DNA from: Flammeovirgaceae bacterium | GTDB taxonomy: Bacteria; Bacteroidota; Bacteroidia; Cytophagales; Cyclobacteriaceae | NCBI GenBank assembly: GCA_027487845.1 | Contig: JAIYCV010000028.1 | Span: forward strand, 1-64,000 | Reading direction: 5' to 3' | DNA length: 64,000 nt | Part shown: positions 45,667 through 54,792 of the stretch, one piece after another | Position numbering within the stretch: the stretch's first letter is position 1 | How the letters are laid out: each line of letters starts with the position of its first letter | Notes under the pieces: model-generated | Database searches by the model: none | What the model was told of the DNA's origin: nothing | The model's input: only the letters and a program-made list of their open reading frames with translations | Program-made: the position numbers and the translations under genes

Positions 45667-46965
45667 ATGCCCGCTAAAATCACTCCTAAAAAACAACCCA
45701 ACGCCAAACTACAGGCCGAAGCAACACCGGACCGACTCCATACCAACGCTGCTATCACACATCTTGCGCAGAATAACGATGGCTTACCGGATGGATGGAG
45801 ATGGGTGAAGTTGGGGGATATTGGACTAAAAAGCTCTTTAAAAGTATTACCAACAGAATATCCAAACGCAAAGTTTATTGGGATGGATTGTATTGAGCCT
45901 CATACATTGAAGCCTTCATTTACTTATCAATTCAATGAATTTAAGAGTTCAGGTAATTTCTTTGAAAAAGGACAAGTGCTTTATGGAAGAATGCGACCTT
46001 ATTTGAATAAAGTCTATCGCGCGGAGTTTGATGGAACTTGCTCTGGTGAATTTATAGTACTTAAGTGCCTTCCAAATTTTAGTCCTGATTTACTAACGTA
46101 CATCCTTCACTCAAGAAACTTTGTAAGATTTGCAAATCATAAAACCAGTGGAGATAGACCAAGAATTTCGTATGAAGAGATAGCTGATTACGCAATTGCT
46201 TTACCACCAATAGATCACCAACACGCCATAGTCTCCAAAATAGAAGAACTCCTCAGCGAACTCGACAAAGGCAAACAACAATTAGAAACCGCACAGCAGC
46301 AATTAAAAATATACAGGCAGGCTGTGTTGAAGTGGGCGTTTGAAGGGAAGCTTACTGCAAGTGAAGATAAAATAAATATTACTCCCTTTGGGACGATAGT
46401 AAAAATTGTTAGCGGCAATACACCAAAAGGCTTAGAAGAGATAGGCAAGAATGGTTCTGTCCAGTTCTATAAGGTCAGTGATATGAATTTAGAAGGAAAT
46501 GAAATTGAAATGAATTTTTCAAAATTTAACCTTACTAAAGCTGAAATAGGCCAATTGAAAATAAAGCTCTACCCAAAGGGAACAGTAATTTTTCCAAAAA
46601 GAGGTGGAGCTATACTCACAAACAAGAAGAGGATTTTAGCTACCGAATCAGCATTTGATTTGAATTTAATGGGCGCTTTACCTAATGAAAAAGTTAGCAG
46701 CAAGTATTTGTTCTATTGGTTTGTAAAACTTGATTTGGGAAAAATATATGATGGATCTAATGTACCACAAATCAATAATAAAAATGTTGAGCCGTTAGAG
46801 TTTCCATTATGCTCGATGGAAGACCAGCACCTCATTGTTCAAGAAATCGAAAGTCGATTGAGTGTATGCGATAAAGTAGAAGAAACCATTACCACCAGCC
46901 TTGCCCAAGCCGAAACCCTCCGGCAAAGTATTTTAAAGAAGGCGTTTGAGGGGAAACTTGTCTGA
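45667..46965 (+). CDS. hsdS: Type I restriction-modification specificity subunit
   Basis: A 432-residue protein with two target recognition domains (about 35-185 and 235-385), each starting with a variable DNA-reading part (WRWVKLGDIG; ITPFGTIVKIVSGNTP). Each is followed by a conserved helical spacer: LPPIDHQHAIVSKIEELLSE with AVLKWAFEGKL in the middle, and MEDQHLIVQEIESRLS with SILKKAFEGKLV at the end. It sets the bipartite DNA target for both methylation and cutting. The target cannot be read from sequence. It is followed by the GxxExxY remnant. Confidence 0.94.
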   Translation: MPAKITPKKQPNAKLQAEATPDRLHTNAAITHLAQNNDGLPDGWRWVKLGDIGLKSSLKVLPTEYPNAKFIGMDCIEPHTLKPSFTYQFNEFKSSGNFFEKGQVLYGRMRPYLNKVYRAEFDGTCSGEFIVLKCLPNFSPDLLTYILHSRNFVRFANHKTSGDRPRISYEEIADYAIALPPIDHQHAIVSKIEELLSELDKGKQQLETAQQQLKIYRQAVLKWAFEGKLTASEDKINITPFGTIVKIVSGNTPKGLEEIGKNGSVQFYKVSDMNLEGNEIEMNFSKFNLTKAEIGQLKIKLYPKGTVIFPKRGGAILTNKKRILATESAFDLNLMGALPNEKVSSKYLFYWFVKLDLGKIYDGSNVPQINNKNVEPLEFPLCSMEDQHLIVQEIESRLSVCDKVEETITTSLAQAETLRQSILKKAFEGKLV

Positions 46966-46985
46966 ACTGTGATTTTGGTGATTGA

Positions 46986-47400
46986 ATGATTCGTATGATT
47001 AAAGAAGAATATAAGTATTCAGCGCTTACTTCACAAATTATTAAGTGTGCAATGACGGTACACTCAGCATTGGGCAATGGTTTTCAAGAGGTAATTTATC
47101 AGCGTGCCCTGGCTATTGAAATGAAATTGGCAACTATTAGTTTTGATAGGGAAATGGAAATGCCAATCTACTATCGTGCAGACCATTGGAACGCGAAGAG
47201 TAGATTTTTTAGTGGAAGATAAAATATCGGTGGAATTAAAAGCTATTATCCAATTGGAAGATGTTCATCTTGCCCAGGCAATCAACTATCTGGAGGCCTA
47301 TAATCTGGAAATAGGATTGCTCATCAACTTTGGCGAGCGTAGCCTCAACTTTAAACGACTTACCAACAAAAAATATAAGTCATCATTGGAAGGAAAGTAA
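46986..47400 (+). pseudogene. GxxExxY protein gene split by a frameshift
   Basis: The first frame encodes IIKCAMTVHSALGNGFQEVIYQ, which holds the GxxExxY motif (GNGFQEVIYQ), up to MPIYYRAD. The second encodes [20 protein letters not shown] and [15 protein letters not shown] to LINFG. The break is one base within 47181-47187 (GACCATT). Joined, they give a 137-residue GxxExxY family protein (TIGR04256 type), predicted to have a PD-(D/E)xK-like core (D in VDFLVED, E-x-K in SVELKA). This family often sits in or beside R-M loci of Bacteroidota. As read, no complete product is made. Confidence 0.85.
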
Positions 47401-47442
47401 AATCATATAAATCTCTAAATCATCAAAATCACAGTTTAGACA

Positions 47443-48786
47443 ATGAGCGACAATAATTCAGCAATAGTTAGTAAAGTATGGAGTTTCTGCAATACACTGC
47501 GAGATGATGGTGTTGGCTACGGAGATTATTTGGAGCAGTTGACTTATTTGCTGTTTCTTAAGATGGCAGATGAGTACACCAAGCCACCACACAACCGCAC
47601 GTTTTCTATTCCTAAAAAGTATAGTTGGGAAAAGTTGGTTCCGCTAAGAGGCGCAGAACTGGAAACCCATTATACCATCACGCTAAGAGAACTGGGTAAA
47701 GAGAAAGGCATCCTAGGCCAGATATTCACCAAGAGCCAAAACAAAATACAAGACCCCGCCAAGCTTAGCAAGATTGTAGCCATGATCAACGAAGAGCAAT
47801 GGCTGATGATGGGCGTAAAAGACAAAGGTGATATCTATGAAGGTCTGCTGGAGAAAAATGCAGAAGACACCAAGAGCGGTGCCGGTCAGTACTTCACACC
47901 GCGTCCATTGATCAAGGCGATGGTAGAGTGCATCAGTCCGGAACCGATGAAAACAATTGCCGATCCTGCCTATGGCACGGGCGGTTTCTTTTTGGCCGCG
48001 TATGATTACATTGTAGATCACAACAAACTCGATAAAGCACAAAGCAAGTTTTTAAAATATTCCACCTTCTTCGGCAACGAGATTGTGGCCAGCACCAGGC
48101 GGCTTGCATTAATGAATTTGTTTCTACACAACATCGGTGATATTGATAGTGATAATTTCATTTCTCCGGCAGACGCACTGATTGCGCAATCGGCAGAGAA
48201 GTATGATTACATCTTAGCCAATCCACCGTTTGGTAAAAAGAGCAGTCAGACGTTTACTAATGAAGAAGGCGAACAAGAGAAAGAAGACCTTACCTACAAC
48301 CGTCAGGATTTCTGGGCTACCACCAGCAACAAGCAACTGAACTTCGTGCAACACATCCGCAGCATATTGAAGACAACAGGATTAGCAGCAGTTGTAATTC
48401 CAGATAACGTTTTGTTTGAAGGTGGGGCAGGAGAGACCGTGCGCAAGAAATTATTGGAGACAACGGATGTCCACACCATCCTTCGCTTACCCACTGGAAT
48501 CTTCTATGCACAAGGTGTAAAAGCCAATGTCGTTTTCTTCGATAACAAACCTAGCAGCAAAACCGCATGGACCAAAGAAATATGGGTGTATGACTACCGA
48601 ACCAACATTCACCTTACGTTAAAAAAGAATCCACTCAAACTTGAAGACCTTAGAGATTTTATCACACTCTACAATCCAAAGAATAGAAACAAGCGCAAAG
48701 AAGTTTACAATGCAGGGAAGAACCCAGAAGGCCGTTGGAGAAAATTCACTTATGAAGAAATCATTGCGAGAGAAAAACAAGCTTAG
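47443..48786 (+). CDS. hsdM: Type I restriction-modification methyltransferase subunit, C-terminally truncated
   Basis: A 447-residue N6-adenine methyltransferase. The N-terminal helical domain (about 1-140) is followed by the AdoMet-binding motif ADPAYGTGGFFLAAYD and the catalytic NPPFGKK. It should methylate the target set by HsdS and form the M2S core. The frame ends at 48786 after FTYEEIIAREKQA, whereas homologues continue with LDIxWLKDxSLxDLDNLPDP. That tail is present in the next frame (to 48932). The break lies at an A5 run (48773-48777); one more A restores the frame. About 50 residues of the S-contacting C-terminal part are lost. Confidence 0.93.
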   Translation: MSDNNSAIVSKVWSFCNTLRDDGVGYGDYLEQLTYLLFLKMADEYTKPPHNRTFSIPKKYSWEKLVPLRGAELETHYTITLRELGKEKGILGQIFTKSQNKIQDPAKLSKIVAMINEEQWLMMGVKDKGDIYEGLLEKNAEDTKSGAGQYFTPRPLIKAMVECISPEPMKTIADPAYGTGGFFLAAYDYIVDHNKLDKAQSKFLKYSTFFGNEIVASTRRLALMNLFLHNIGDIDSDNFISPADALIAQSAEKYDYILANPPFGKKSSQTFTNEEGEQEKEDLTYNRQDFWATTSNKQLNFVQHIRSILKTTGLAAVVIPDNVLFEGGAGETVRKKLLETTDVHTILRLPTGIFYAQGVKANVVFFDNKPSSKTAWTKEIWVYDYRTNIHLTLKKNPLKLEDLRDFITLYNPKNRNKRKEVYNAGKNPEGRWRKFTYEEIIAREKQA

Positions 48787-48932
48787 ACATCACCTGGCTC
48801 AAAGACAAATCCCTCGCAGACTTAGATAACCTTCCTGATCCGGATGTATTGGCAGAAGAGATTGTAGAGAATCTGGAAGCGGGGTTGGCAAGTTTTCAGC
48901 AGATTATACTTTCAATGAATAAGAAAAGTTAA
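48774..48932 (+). pseudogene. hsdM: Frameshifted C-terminal tail of hsdM
   Basis: In the frame one base off from hsdM, the DNA reads KTSLDITWLKDKSLADLDNL, then PDPDVLAEEIVENLEAGLA, and stops at 48930-48932. This is the standard end of bacterial type I methyltransferase subunits. It has no start of its own and belongs to the upstream gene. Confidence 0.88.
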
Positions 48933-49032
48933 AATCCGAGAGTTTTAAATCAATGTGTTTCGTGGGGACATGAACCACGTGGTGTTTGATCAAATGTGTG
49001 AGCTAGTCTTAAGATAAAACTGAATTAGATTA

Positions 49033-49710
49033 ATGAATAAAATTTTAGTATTATTTTTTTTCACATTTAAAGTTGGCCTTACTCTTGGGCAATCGAAATG
49101 TGATTTGTGCGCAGAAAAGTTTAAGGTTAAAGATTTTGTTGGAGCAAAACCCCTCTGCATTTTAGCAGCTAAGGATGGTGATCCGATTTGTCAATCACGC
49201 TTAGGAATAATCTACCTTTCAGAATCAGATTCAGATAATGCGAAAATTTGGTTTGAGAAATCGGCTAACCAAGGAAATCCGTCAGGCCAAAACGGGCTAG
49301 GCTATTTATATCAGCAAGGTGATGGTGGTTTGCCTAAAGATTTGGCGAAAGCTAATTATTGGTTTTTAAAATCTGCACAACAAGGAGATTCCGATTCACA
49401 GTTCTGGTTAGGCGAAAATTTATTTTTAAGTGGTAATAAATCAGAAGGTTATAAATGGACATTAAAAGCATCATTAAACGGTAGTAGCGATGCTCAATAC
49501 AATTTAGGGGCAATGTTGCAAAATGGAGAAGGTACAGCAAAAGATGAAACCTTGGCGATCATTTGGTTTATAATTTCTGCAACCAATGAAAACGAACGAT
49601 CAAAACGTATTGTTGATAATTTACAGCAGAAAGTATCTGCAGAAAAGTTTCGAGAGTACATAAAGAAAGCTGAAGGCTTTATTAAACAGAATCCGCAAGC
49701 GATTAAATAG
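49033..49710 (+). CDS. Secreted Sel1-repeat protein
   Basis: A 225-residue protein with a signal peptide (about 1-19, ending LTLGQ) and four or five Sel1-like (SLR) repeats, for example AKIWFEKSANQGNPSGQNGL, ANYWFLKSAQQGDSDSQFWL and ASLNGSSDAQYNLGAML. Sel1 repeats form helical solenoids for protein-protein contacts. Three Cys in the N-terminal mature part (KCDLCAEKF, PLCIL) may form disulfides. Its place next to the R-M locus appears incidental, as it has its own leader. Confidence 0.88.
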   Translation: MNKILVLFFFTFKVGLTLGQSKCDLCAEKFKVKDFVGAKPLCILAAKDGDPICQSRLGIIYLSESDSDNAKIWFEKSANQGNPSGQNGLGYLYQQGDGGLPKDLAKANYWFLKSAQQGDSDSQFWLGENLFLSGNKSEGYKWTLKASLNGSSDAQYNLGAMLQNGEGTAKDETLAIIWFIISATNENERSKRIVDNLQQKVSAEKFREYIKKAEGFIKQNPQAIK

Positions 49711-49818
49711 AAAAATGTTTTTCAAACTGTTCGACAAGATAGCAGCGCGATTGTCGAGCGATAGATAAAGAAAGGTGACGTAGAGCCCAAATTAACCCCC
49801 CTCACGAGGCACGACAGC

Positions 49819-51399
49819 TTACTTCCCCCTCACTTTCTTCTTATGGTTTCTGCTTGTAATCTTTTCAACCGTATATACCGATTTGATTCCTTCCCGAAGT
49901 GATTTCCACCAGAAGCCAAAAATCCCTTCGGTAGGGTCGCGGTCAAATTGTATCGTGCCTGTTCGTTTTTTTTCTTGGATAGTTTTATCCATCGTATTTT
50001 TTAGTATGGCATTGGCAACAATGGACGCTAGCACATTAACTTGATACGGATTCTTCTTCTTTAAAATGGATACCCTCAGGTTAGAATAGTCTAACACCAA
50101 CGCTCCTGTGGCTTTTTGTTCATTGTAATGGAAATGAAAGTCCATCGCCTTTAAGTGTCCATTTGTTATGCTTACGCGCTCCAAGGGTGTAAGCATTTGA
50201 TTAATGGATGATAAGTTGAAATTCCGCAACTTGCCCTTTACGGTGTAGGGCATATGTAGTGCCAATGGAAAAGTAAATGTGGCTGTTAGGTTTCCGGCAT
50301 CCATAAATCGCGATTCCACATCCATTCGCGTTTCACCTAAATTAGCTGACGAGATGTTTGATATCGTAGCTTTCAAATCGTTAAAAAAGATGCGGCCTGC
50401 TTTTTCTCCTGCCTCTGGAAATTCATCGTACGATATAAAGCTGGAACCTATTTTAGCGGTGTCAACGTGTAGTGGAAACCCGAATTGCCGAATAAAGACA
50501 GGAGGCAATACCATTTGTTTTTTCTTTGCCATGGGAAACCGTTTATCGTGGTATACAGCTAAGTTAAAGTTAAACGCCACAGCAGAAGCGATAAACCGCG
50601 GTTGAAATGTTTCACCAGGATCAAACCCTTCTACCGTGAGCACAGGAATACGTGCGGTGATTCGGTCTATTTGGTAAACGTTTTTTCTCGCAAACTCTAA
50701 GTTAGAGAGGGTAGGTAGCAATTCAATGCTATCCAGTTGAAGCAGTTTTTTGGTGCTCGTGAACGTAAGTTGCTTCGTTTTTATTTGATAAAATGAAGTG
50801 GGGAGTTCGATGCCAATATTATTTAGCGTAACAACCCCAGCAGTCCAATTAATGGAATCGGTGGTGAATAGATCCAAGTTTTTTATGGAAAGACTTAAAC
50901 GAACTTTCCCATTAACGATCGAGTTGACCTTGTCAATAAATTGAGCTGAAAGGCTGTCTATTTTTAAATCGGCAATCTTAATGGTGAACTTTGGTAATTT
51001 CTTAGCTACCGGGTGCGTTGAGTCAGACGTTGTGTAATAGATAAATGCCTCGGGTTTAGTGAGAAGAATTTTTTTAATTATGATTTCCTTTTTTGCTATT
51101 AATGGTATTAGCGAAATGTTAGCGATGAGTATGTTTGGTATTGAAACGGTAGAGGAAGCAAGTGAATGGGGTGGGTTGAATTTTATATGCACATTTTCAA
51201 ATTGCAAACTTTTATTCCAAAGCGCCACTTTCTTGTTACTAAACTCAATTTCTATTCCCGTCCGCTTTAGGTCATTTATTCTTGTTGTAATCGTGTTATC
51301 AATTTGCCAGAGAATGATTGCTCTTCCGCCAACTAATAAAAGCAGTAAAATTGAAATAAAAATGAGTATACTAATGGCGTGGGCTCTTGCTTTTTCCAT
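49819..51399 (-). CDS. AsmA/DUF748-like membrane-anchored protein
   Basis: The ATG at 51397-51399 (MEKARAHAIS) is chosen over one six codons earlier. The 526-residue product has an N-terminal membrane anchor (about 9-28), a long beta-rich periplasmic part typical of the AsmA/TamB-like lipid-transfer or DUF748 group (INDLKRTGIEIEFSN, VSIPNILIANISL, TITSFDDLK-like strands) and a basic tail (NHKKKVRGK). AsmA-like proteins form beta-groove bridges between the membranes. I infer a role in the envelope. It is a single gene facing the Sel1 gene. Confidence 0.72.
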   Translation of the reverse strand: MEKARAHAISILIFISILLLLLVGGRAIILWQIDNTITTRINDLKRTGIEIEFSNKKVALWNKSLQFENVHIKFNPPHSLASSTVSIPNILIANISLIPLIAKKEIIIKKILLTKPEAFIYYTTSDSTHPVAKKLPKFTIKIADLKIDSLSAQFIDKVNSIVNGKVRLSLSIKNLDLFTTDSINWTAGVVTLNNIGIELPTSFYQIKTKQLTFTSTKKLLQLDSIELLPTLSNLEFARKNVYQIDRITARIPVLTVEGFDPGETFQPRFIASAVAFNFNLAVYHDKRFPMAKKKQMVLPPVFIRQFGFPLHVDTAKIGSSFISYDEFPEAGEKAGRIFFNDLKATISNISSANLGETRMDVESRFMDAGNLTATFTFPLALHMPYTVKGKLRNFNLSSINQMLTPLERVSITNGHLKAMDFHFHYNEQKATGALVLDYSNLRVSILKKKNPYQVNVLASIVANAILKNTMDKTIQEKKRTGTIQFDRDPTEGIFGFWWKSLREGIKSVYTVEKITSRNHKKKVRGK

Positions 51400-51525
51400 T
51401 TTAAAGTAGGCCGGCAAGTGTAAGTATTCTTACAAAGATTTGTAAATAGTAAACCGCGCTGGCGATCAGCTTTTCTAAAGAATAAGTCATTTTGATTTGA
51501 CGTGCTTGTGCTTGGTTAATTACTT

Positions 51526-52365
51526 TTATTGATTTGTTTTATTAAAAGCAAGAAGGGGTGTGTCATTGTGAAATACAACCTGGCGTGTAATACTTTTGCC
51601 AAATAGTTTTTCGTAAAAGTCTAATCGATGGGTAAACATGACAAGCAGGTCTGGCCGAGTTTCCTCTACGAATTTCTCTACACCTTCGGCAATATCGCTG
51701 TTGCGTTTGAGGTGCAAGTGAATATCCGAGTAGTTGGTCATACGTATCAGCTCCTCAATTAATCCATCCCTAAGTTTCGTTTTCTCTTTAGATAAGCCTT
51801 CTTCTGTATCCACCACGTGCAGTACATGGACAGAGGCGTTAACTAATGCCGCGAATTTTGTTATGGCCTTCATTTCATGAAGTAAGTTATCCATGTCGCT
51901 GGCATATACAATTTTCTTTATTCGTTTGTAGTTAACTTCCCCCGGAATAATAAATACAGGGATGCTGGAGTTATTGATTACGGCAGCGGCATTAGTGCCA
52001 AGGAACGCCTTACTCAGGCCTGTTACCCCTTTAGAACCCATCACAATGAAGTCGACTTTGTGTTGTGTCGCGAACTCCTCCACCGCATCTTTTACAGGGA
52101 ATCCTAATACATAACTGTAAGAAATATCAATGATACCATGCTTATTACATATTTCCTCTAGAATGCGCGTTGCTTCGGTTTGAGCATCTTGTATCATTTG
52201 CTCATCCAAATTTTTCCACGTGTTTAATGAAGAAGTGGACAGTACCCCATTGATTACGTTGAGTACAATTATTTTGGCGTTTATTTCTTTGGCAAGCCCA
52301 ATCGCATAGTAAATCGATGTAATGGATAGTTTCGAGAAATCGGTAGGTACAAGAATGGTCTTCAT
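51526..52365 (-). CDS. Tandem universal stress protein (UspA type)
   Basis: A 279-residue protein made of two Usp domains. Domain 1 (about 1-145) starts ILVPTDFSKLSITS and has the ATP-binding pattern G-x2-G-x9-G in MGSKGVTGLSKAFLGTN. Domain 2 (about 148-279) starts KKIVYASDMD and lacks this glycine pattern (MFTHRLDFYEKLFGKS). Proteins of this kind help cells survive starvation and oxygen limitation. The rubrerythrin-like gene lies 20 bases upstream on the same strand, so the two are probably cotranscribed. Confidence 0.93.
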   Translation of the reverse strand: MKTILVPTDFSKLSITSIYYAIGLAKEINAKIIVLNVINGVLSTSSLNTWKNLDEQMIQDAQTEATRILEEICNKHGIIDISYSYVLGFPVKDAVEEFATQHKVDFIVMGSKGVTGLSKAFLGTNAAAVINNSSIPVFIIPGEVNYKRIKKIVYASDMDNLLHEMKAITKFAALVNASVHVLHVVDTEEGLSKEKTKLRDGLIEELIRMTNYSDIHLHLKRNSDIAEGVEKFVEETRPDLLVMFTHRLDFYEKLFGKSITRQVVFHNDTPLLAFNKTNQ

Positions 52366-52385
52366 AAGTTGGGTATTGAAGTTGA

Positions 52386-53048
52386 TTAATTTTGAAACTT
52401 GACGAATTGATCGCGTTCGGTGAGGGAAAGCTCACAGTGCTTTGGTGGATTGGTGTAAACATTGCCGCAAACCGGACAAACAAAGTATACGGTATGTAAC
52501 ATGTTCAGCTTATTCGTGTTTAAATTGGCTAGCGCCTGCTCAAAGAAGAATTTATGTTTCTTTTCGGATTTTAAGGCAAGTGAAATACTTAAGGAGGCAA
52601 CGGAGTTATCAGCCAATTCTGCTTTTTTTAGAAATTCAGGATACATTATGTTGGATCCGAAAGTTTCTTCGTGCATTCCATCGGAGAGGTTTTCCTTTGT
52701 TGACTTTACTCTGAATTCCTTCTTGATGGGTAACGCCTTGCCACCTCCGTCTTCTAGCGCTGCCTTGATGTTAAAGGCATGAATATTCTCTGATAATGAT
52801 AATGCGTTATAGAGTAAGGTAATGTTATGAAAACCTTCTGCTTCGGCAGTTCTTGAGAATGCTTCGTGTTTGGCGCTCGCTGTTAATTCAAAAGAATAGG
52901 CAGTCTGCAGGTTTTCAAGTGTTTCCGCTTCGTATTTTATATGTTGTTTCGCTGTGATTTTTTCTAACGCCTTTTCATTTTGACAAGAGATGAACAACGG
53001 AACTGTCATGAAAATAAGTAGGGAAAAACTAATGAATTGCTTTTTCAT
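52386..53048 (-). CDS. Rubrerythrin-like lipoprotein with three-cysteine rubredoxin end
   Basis: A 220-residue lipoprotein (lipobox FISC, Cys about 21). The ferritin-like part starts TLENLQTAYSFELTASAKHE and includes LSENIHAFNI, similar to rubrerythrin diiron helices. The end is rubredoxin-like (VCPVCGNVYTNPPKHCELS) but the fourth metal-binding Cys is Ser (TCC codon). Rubrerythrins reduce peroxide; an outer- or inner-membrane lipoprotein form would act in the periplasm. Redox activity with three Cys ligands is uncertain. It is upstream of the universal stress gene and probably in one operon with it. Confidence 0.82.
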   Translation of the reverse strand: MKKQFISFSLLIFMTVPLFISCQNEKALEKITAKQHIKYEAETLENLQTAYSFELTASAKHEAFSRTAEAEGFHNITLLYNALSLSENIHAFNIKAALEDGGGKALPIKKEFRVKSTKENLSDGMHEETFGSNIMYPEFLKKAELADNSVASLSISLALKSEKKHKFFFEQALANLNTNKLNMLHTVYFVCPVCGNVYTNPPKHCELSLTERDQFVKFQN

Positions 53049-53278
53049 AACGTTTCGGGATTTTTAATTGTCTTTGTCTAATTCCTCAGTTGGAGCATTT
53101 TTAATCTAGTTATGGGATGTTCGCCTGCCGGTCATCCTGTTGTTTTTAAAGCCTTACAAATTTCCTTAAACCACACATCGAAACTTTTATAATCTCATTT
53201 CAATTACTTATATGTTTTACAGGTGTGTTATCTATTTTTCTTTTGAATGATTTCTTTTATGAAAGTATTCGTGCCAAT

Positions 53279-54190
53279 ATGGTTTTCGGAAAAGTACATG
53301 TGATTATCAATTTAGCCAATCAGAAAGACGATTCTATTGTTGCTGATCTGGCCGCGGCATTCAAAAACACATCGTTTGAATTTGGTTATACTATTATCCA
53401 TCGGAATGATGACACTACCCGTATTGTAAAGAAGCTGCTCGGAAAAGTTGATTTGATTGCTGTGTATGGAGGTGATGGAACAGTAACCAGAGTAGCACAT
53501 GCGATGATTGGTCAAGATATTCCGTTGGCCATTCTTCCGTGTGGAACAGCCAATGTAATTGCGAAAGAGTTCTGTATTCCACTTGAGTTAGAAGAGGCTA
53601 TTGAATTAATCACAAATGATCTTTTTGAAATTAAAACAATAGATACCGGACTTTGCAATAGAAAGCCATTTATAATTCGTGTCAATTTTGGATTGATGGC
53701 AGATATGGTTAGCCATACTCAACGGGCGATGAAAGATAACTTTGGCCAGTTAGCATATGGCATGAGTGCTGTCGATGCATTAGCGGATGTAGTTCCAACA
53801 AAATACAAAATGCACATGGATGGATACAAAGTGACGGAGACAGGCGTTTCACTTTCCGTTACCAACATTGGTAGTATTGGAATCAGCGATTATTCCATGT
53901 TACCTTCTATTAAAATTGATGATGGTTTTTTTGACGTGATATTACTTAATCATGCCGACATACTGTCCTTGCTTCGAATCGCAGGTAGTACTCTTCTGCA
54001 AACGGAATCCAGCGTATTAAAAAGATGGCGGTGTAAAGAAATCAGGATTGACTTAAAAAAAAGTCAAAGTTATATCTTGGATGATTGCGAATTAAAAGGC
54101 CGGCAATTTAATATAAGCATCGTCCCCAAGAGCTTACGTATTTTAGTTCCTAAGCAAAAAGAACATTCAAATGATTTCATCGAGAGTTAA
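53279..54190 (+). CDS. Diacylglycerol kinase-like lipid kinase
   Basis: The ATG at 53279 gives a 303-residue protein; a GTG at 53225 would add 18 residues. The DAGK catalytic fold is clear: VHVIINLANQK at the start, YGGDGTVTRVAHAM with the GGDGT nucleotide loop, LPCGTANVIAKEF, and a C-terminal IDDGFFDVILL. Such kinases phosphorylate diacylglycerol or related lipids at the membrane. The gene overlaps the phosphatase gene at 54171 by 20 bases, so the two are coupled. Confidence 0.92.
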   Translation: MVFGKVHVIINLANQKDDSIVADLAAAFKNTSFEFGYTIIHRNDDTTRIVKKLLGKVDLIAVYGGDGTVTRVAHAMIGQDIPLAILPCGTANVIAKEFCIPLELEEAIELITNDLFEIKTIDTGLCNRKPFIIRVNFGLMADMVSHTQRAMKDNFGQLAYGMSAVDALADVVPTKYKMHMDGYKVTETGVSLSVTNIGSIGISDYSMLPSIKIDDGFFDVILLNHADILSLLRIAGSTLLQTESSVLKRWRCKEIRIDLKKSQSYILDDCELKGRQFNISIVPKSLRILVPKQKEHSNDFIES

Positions 54191-54710
54191 AAGCCTATTT
54201 CTTGTTTCTAAAATTTTTGTTCAAAAACTAGTTGACACCGTTCATGGCTATTGGAAAGGAATACCCACATTGAAAAGGAGTCGGATTGCTGCAAATTTGT
54301 TTTTGGGTAGTCAGTATAACTTAATTGGTTTAGAAAAGTTAAAAGCTTTAGGGGTTACCGCTATTGTAAACATGCGAACGCACGATGTATATGGCGAGGC
54401 CGCTCACGAAGGTATTAAGTATCTCCATTTATCAACCGAGGATAATAGGGCGCCTTCATTGGCAAATTTAATTACTGGTGCCGACTTTGTAGATAATGAA
54501 ATTAGAAGTGGAGGCAAGGTGTACATCCATTGCCGGCAGGGGCTTGGAAGAGGGCCTACTATGGCAATCGCTTATCTCCTAAAAGCAGGTGCTACTTTTG
54601 AAGATGCGTTTCATTTGGTAAAAAAAGTTAGACCGTTTATCAATCCTAGATCATCACAGATTGCGCGATTAAAAGAATTAGAAGCGTACTATTCTGCGGT
54701 TAAGCAGTGA
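54171..54710 (+). CDS. Dual-specificity phosphatase (CX5R)
   Basis: A 179-residue protein with the active site HCRQGLGRGPT (C-x5-R) and the general acid Asp in STEDNRAPS. The fold is of the dual-specificity/PTPMT1-like type (ALGVTAIVNMR at the start). The N-terminal 30 residues are hydrophobic and basic and may touch the membrane. Overlap with the lipid kinase suggests that its substrate is a phospholipid such as phosphatidylglycerophosphate rather than phosphotyrosine; this is inference. Confidence 0.9.
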   Translation: MISSRVKSLFLVSKIFVQKLVDTVHGYWKGIPTLKRSRIAANLFLGSQYNLIGLEKLKALGVTAIVNMRTHDVYGEAAHEGIKYLHLSTEDNRAPSLANLITGADFVDNEIRSGGKVYIHCRQGLGRGPTMAIAYLLKAGATFEDAFHLVKKVRPFINPRSSQIARLKELEAYYSAVKQ

Positions 54711-54792
54711 AATCTGTAATATCGATTGATAGAGTTGTAAGAGTGTCAACTCCTATTTTTTGAACCTTTGTGAATATAAAACGAAAAAAATT

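Noticed and set aside
48771-48932. Programmed frameshift in hsdM
   Set aside because: No slippery heptamer with a downstream pseudoknot is evident; mutation, slippage variation or read error explain it more simply.
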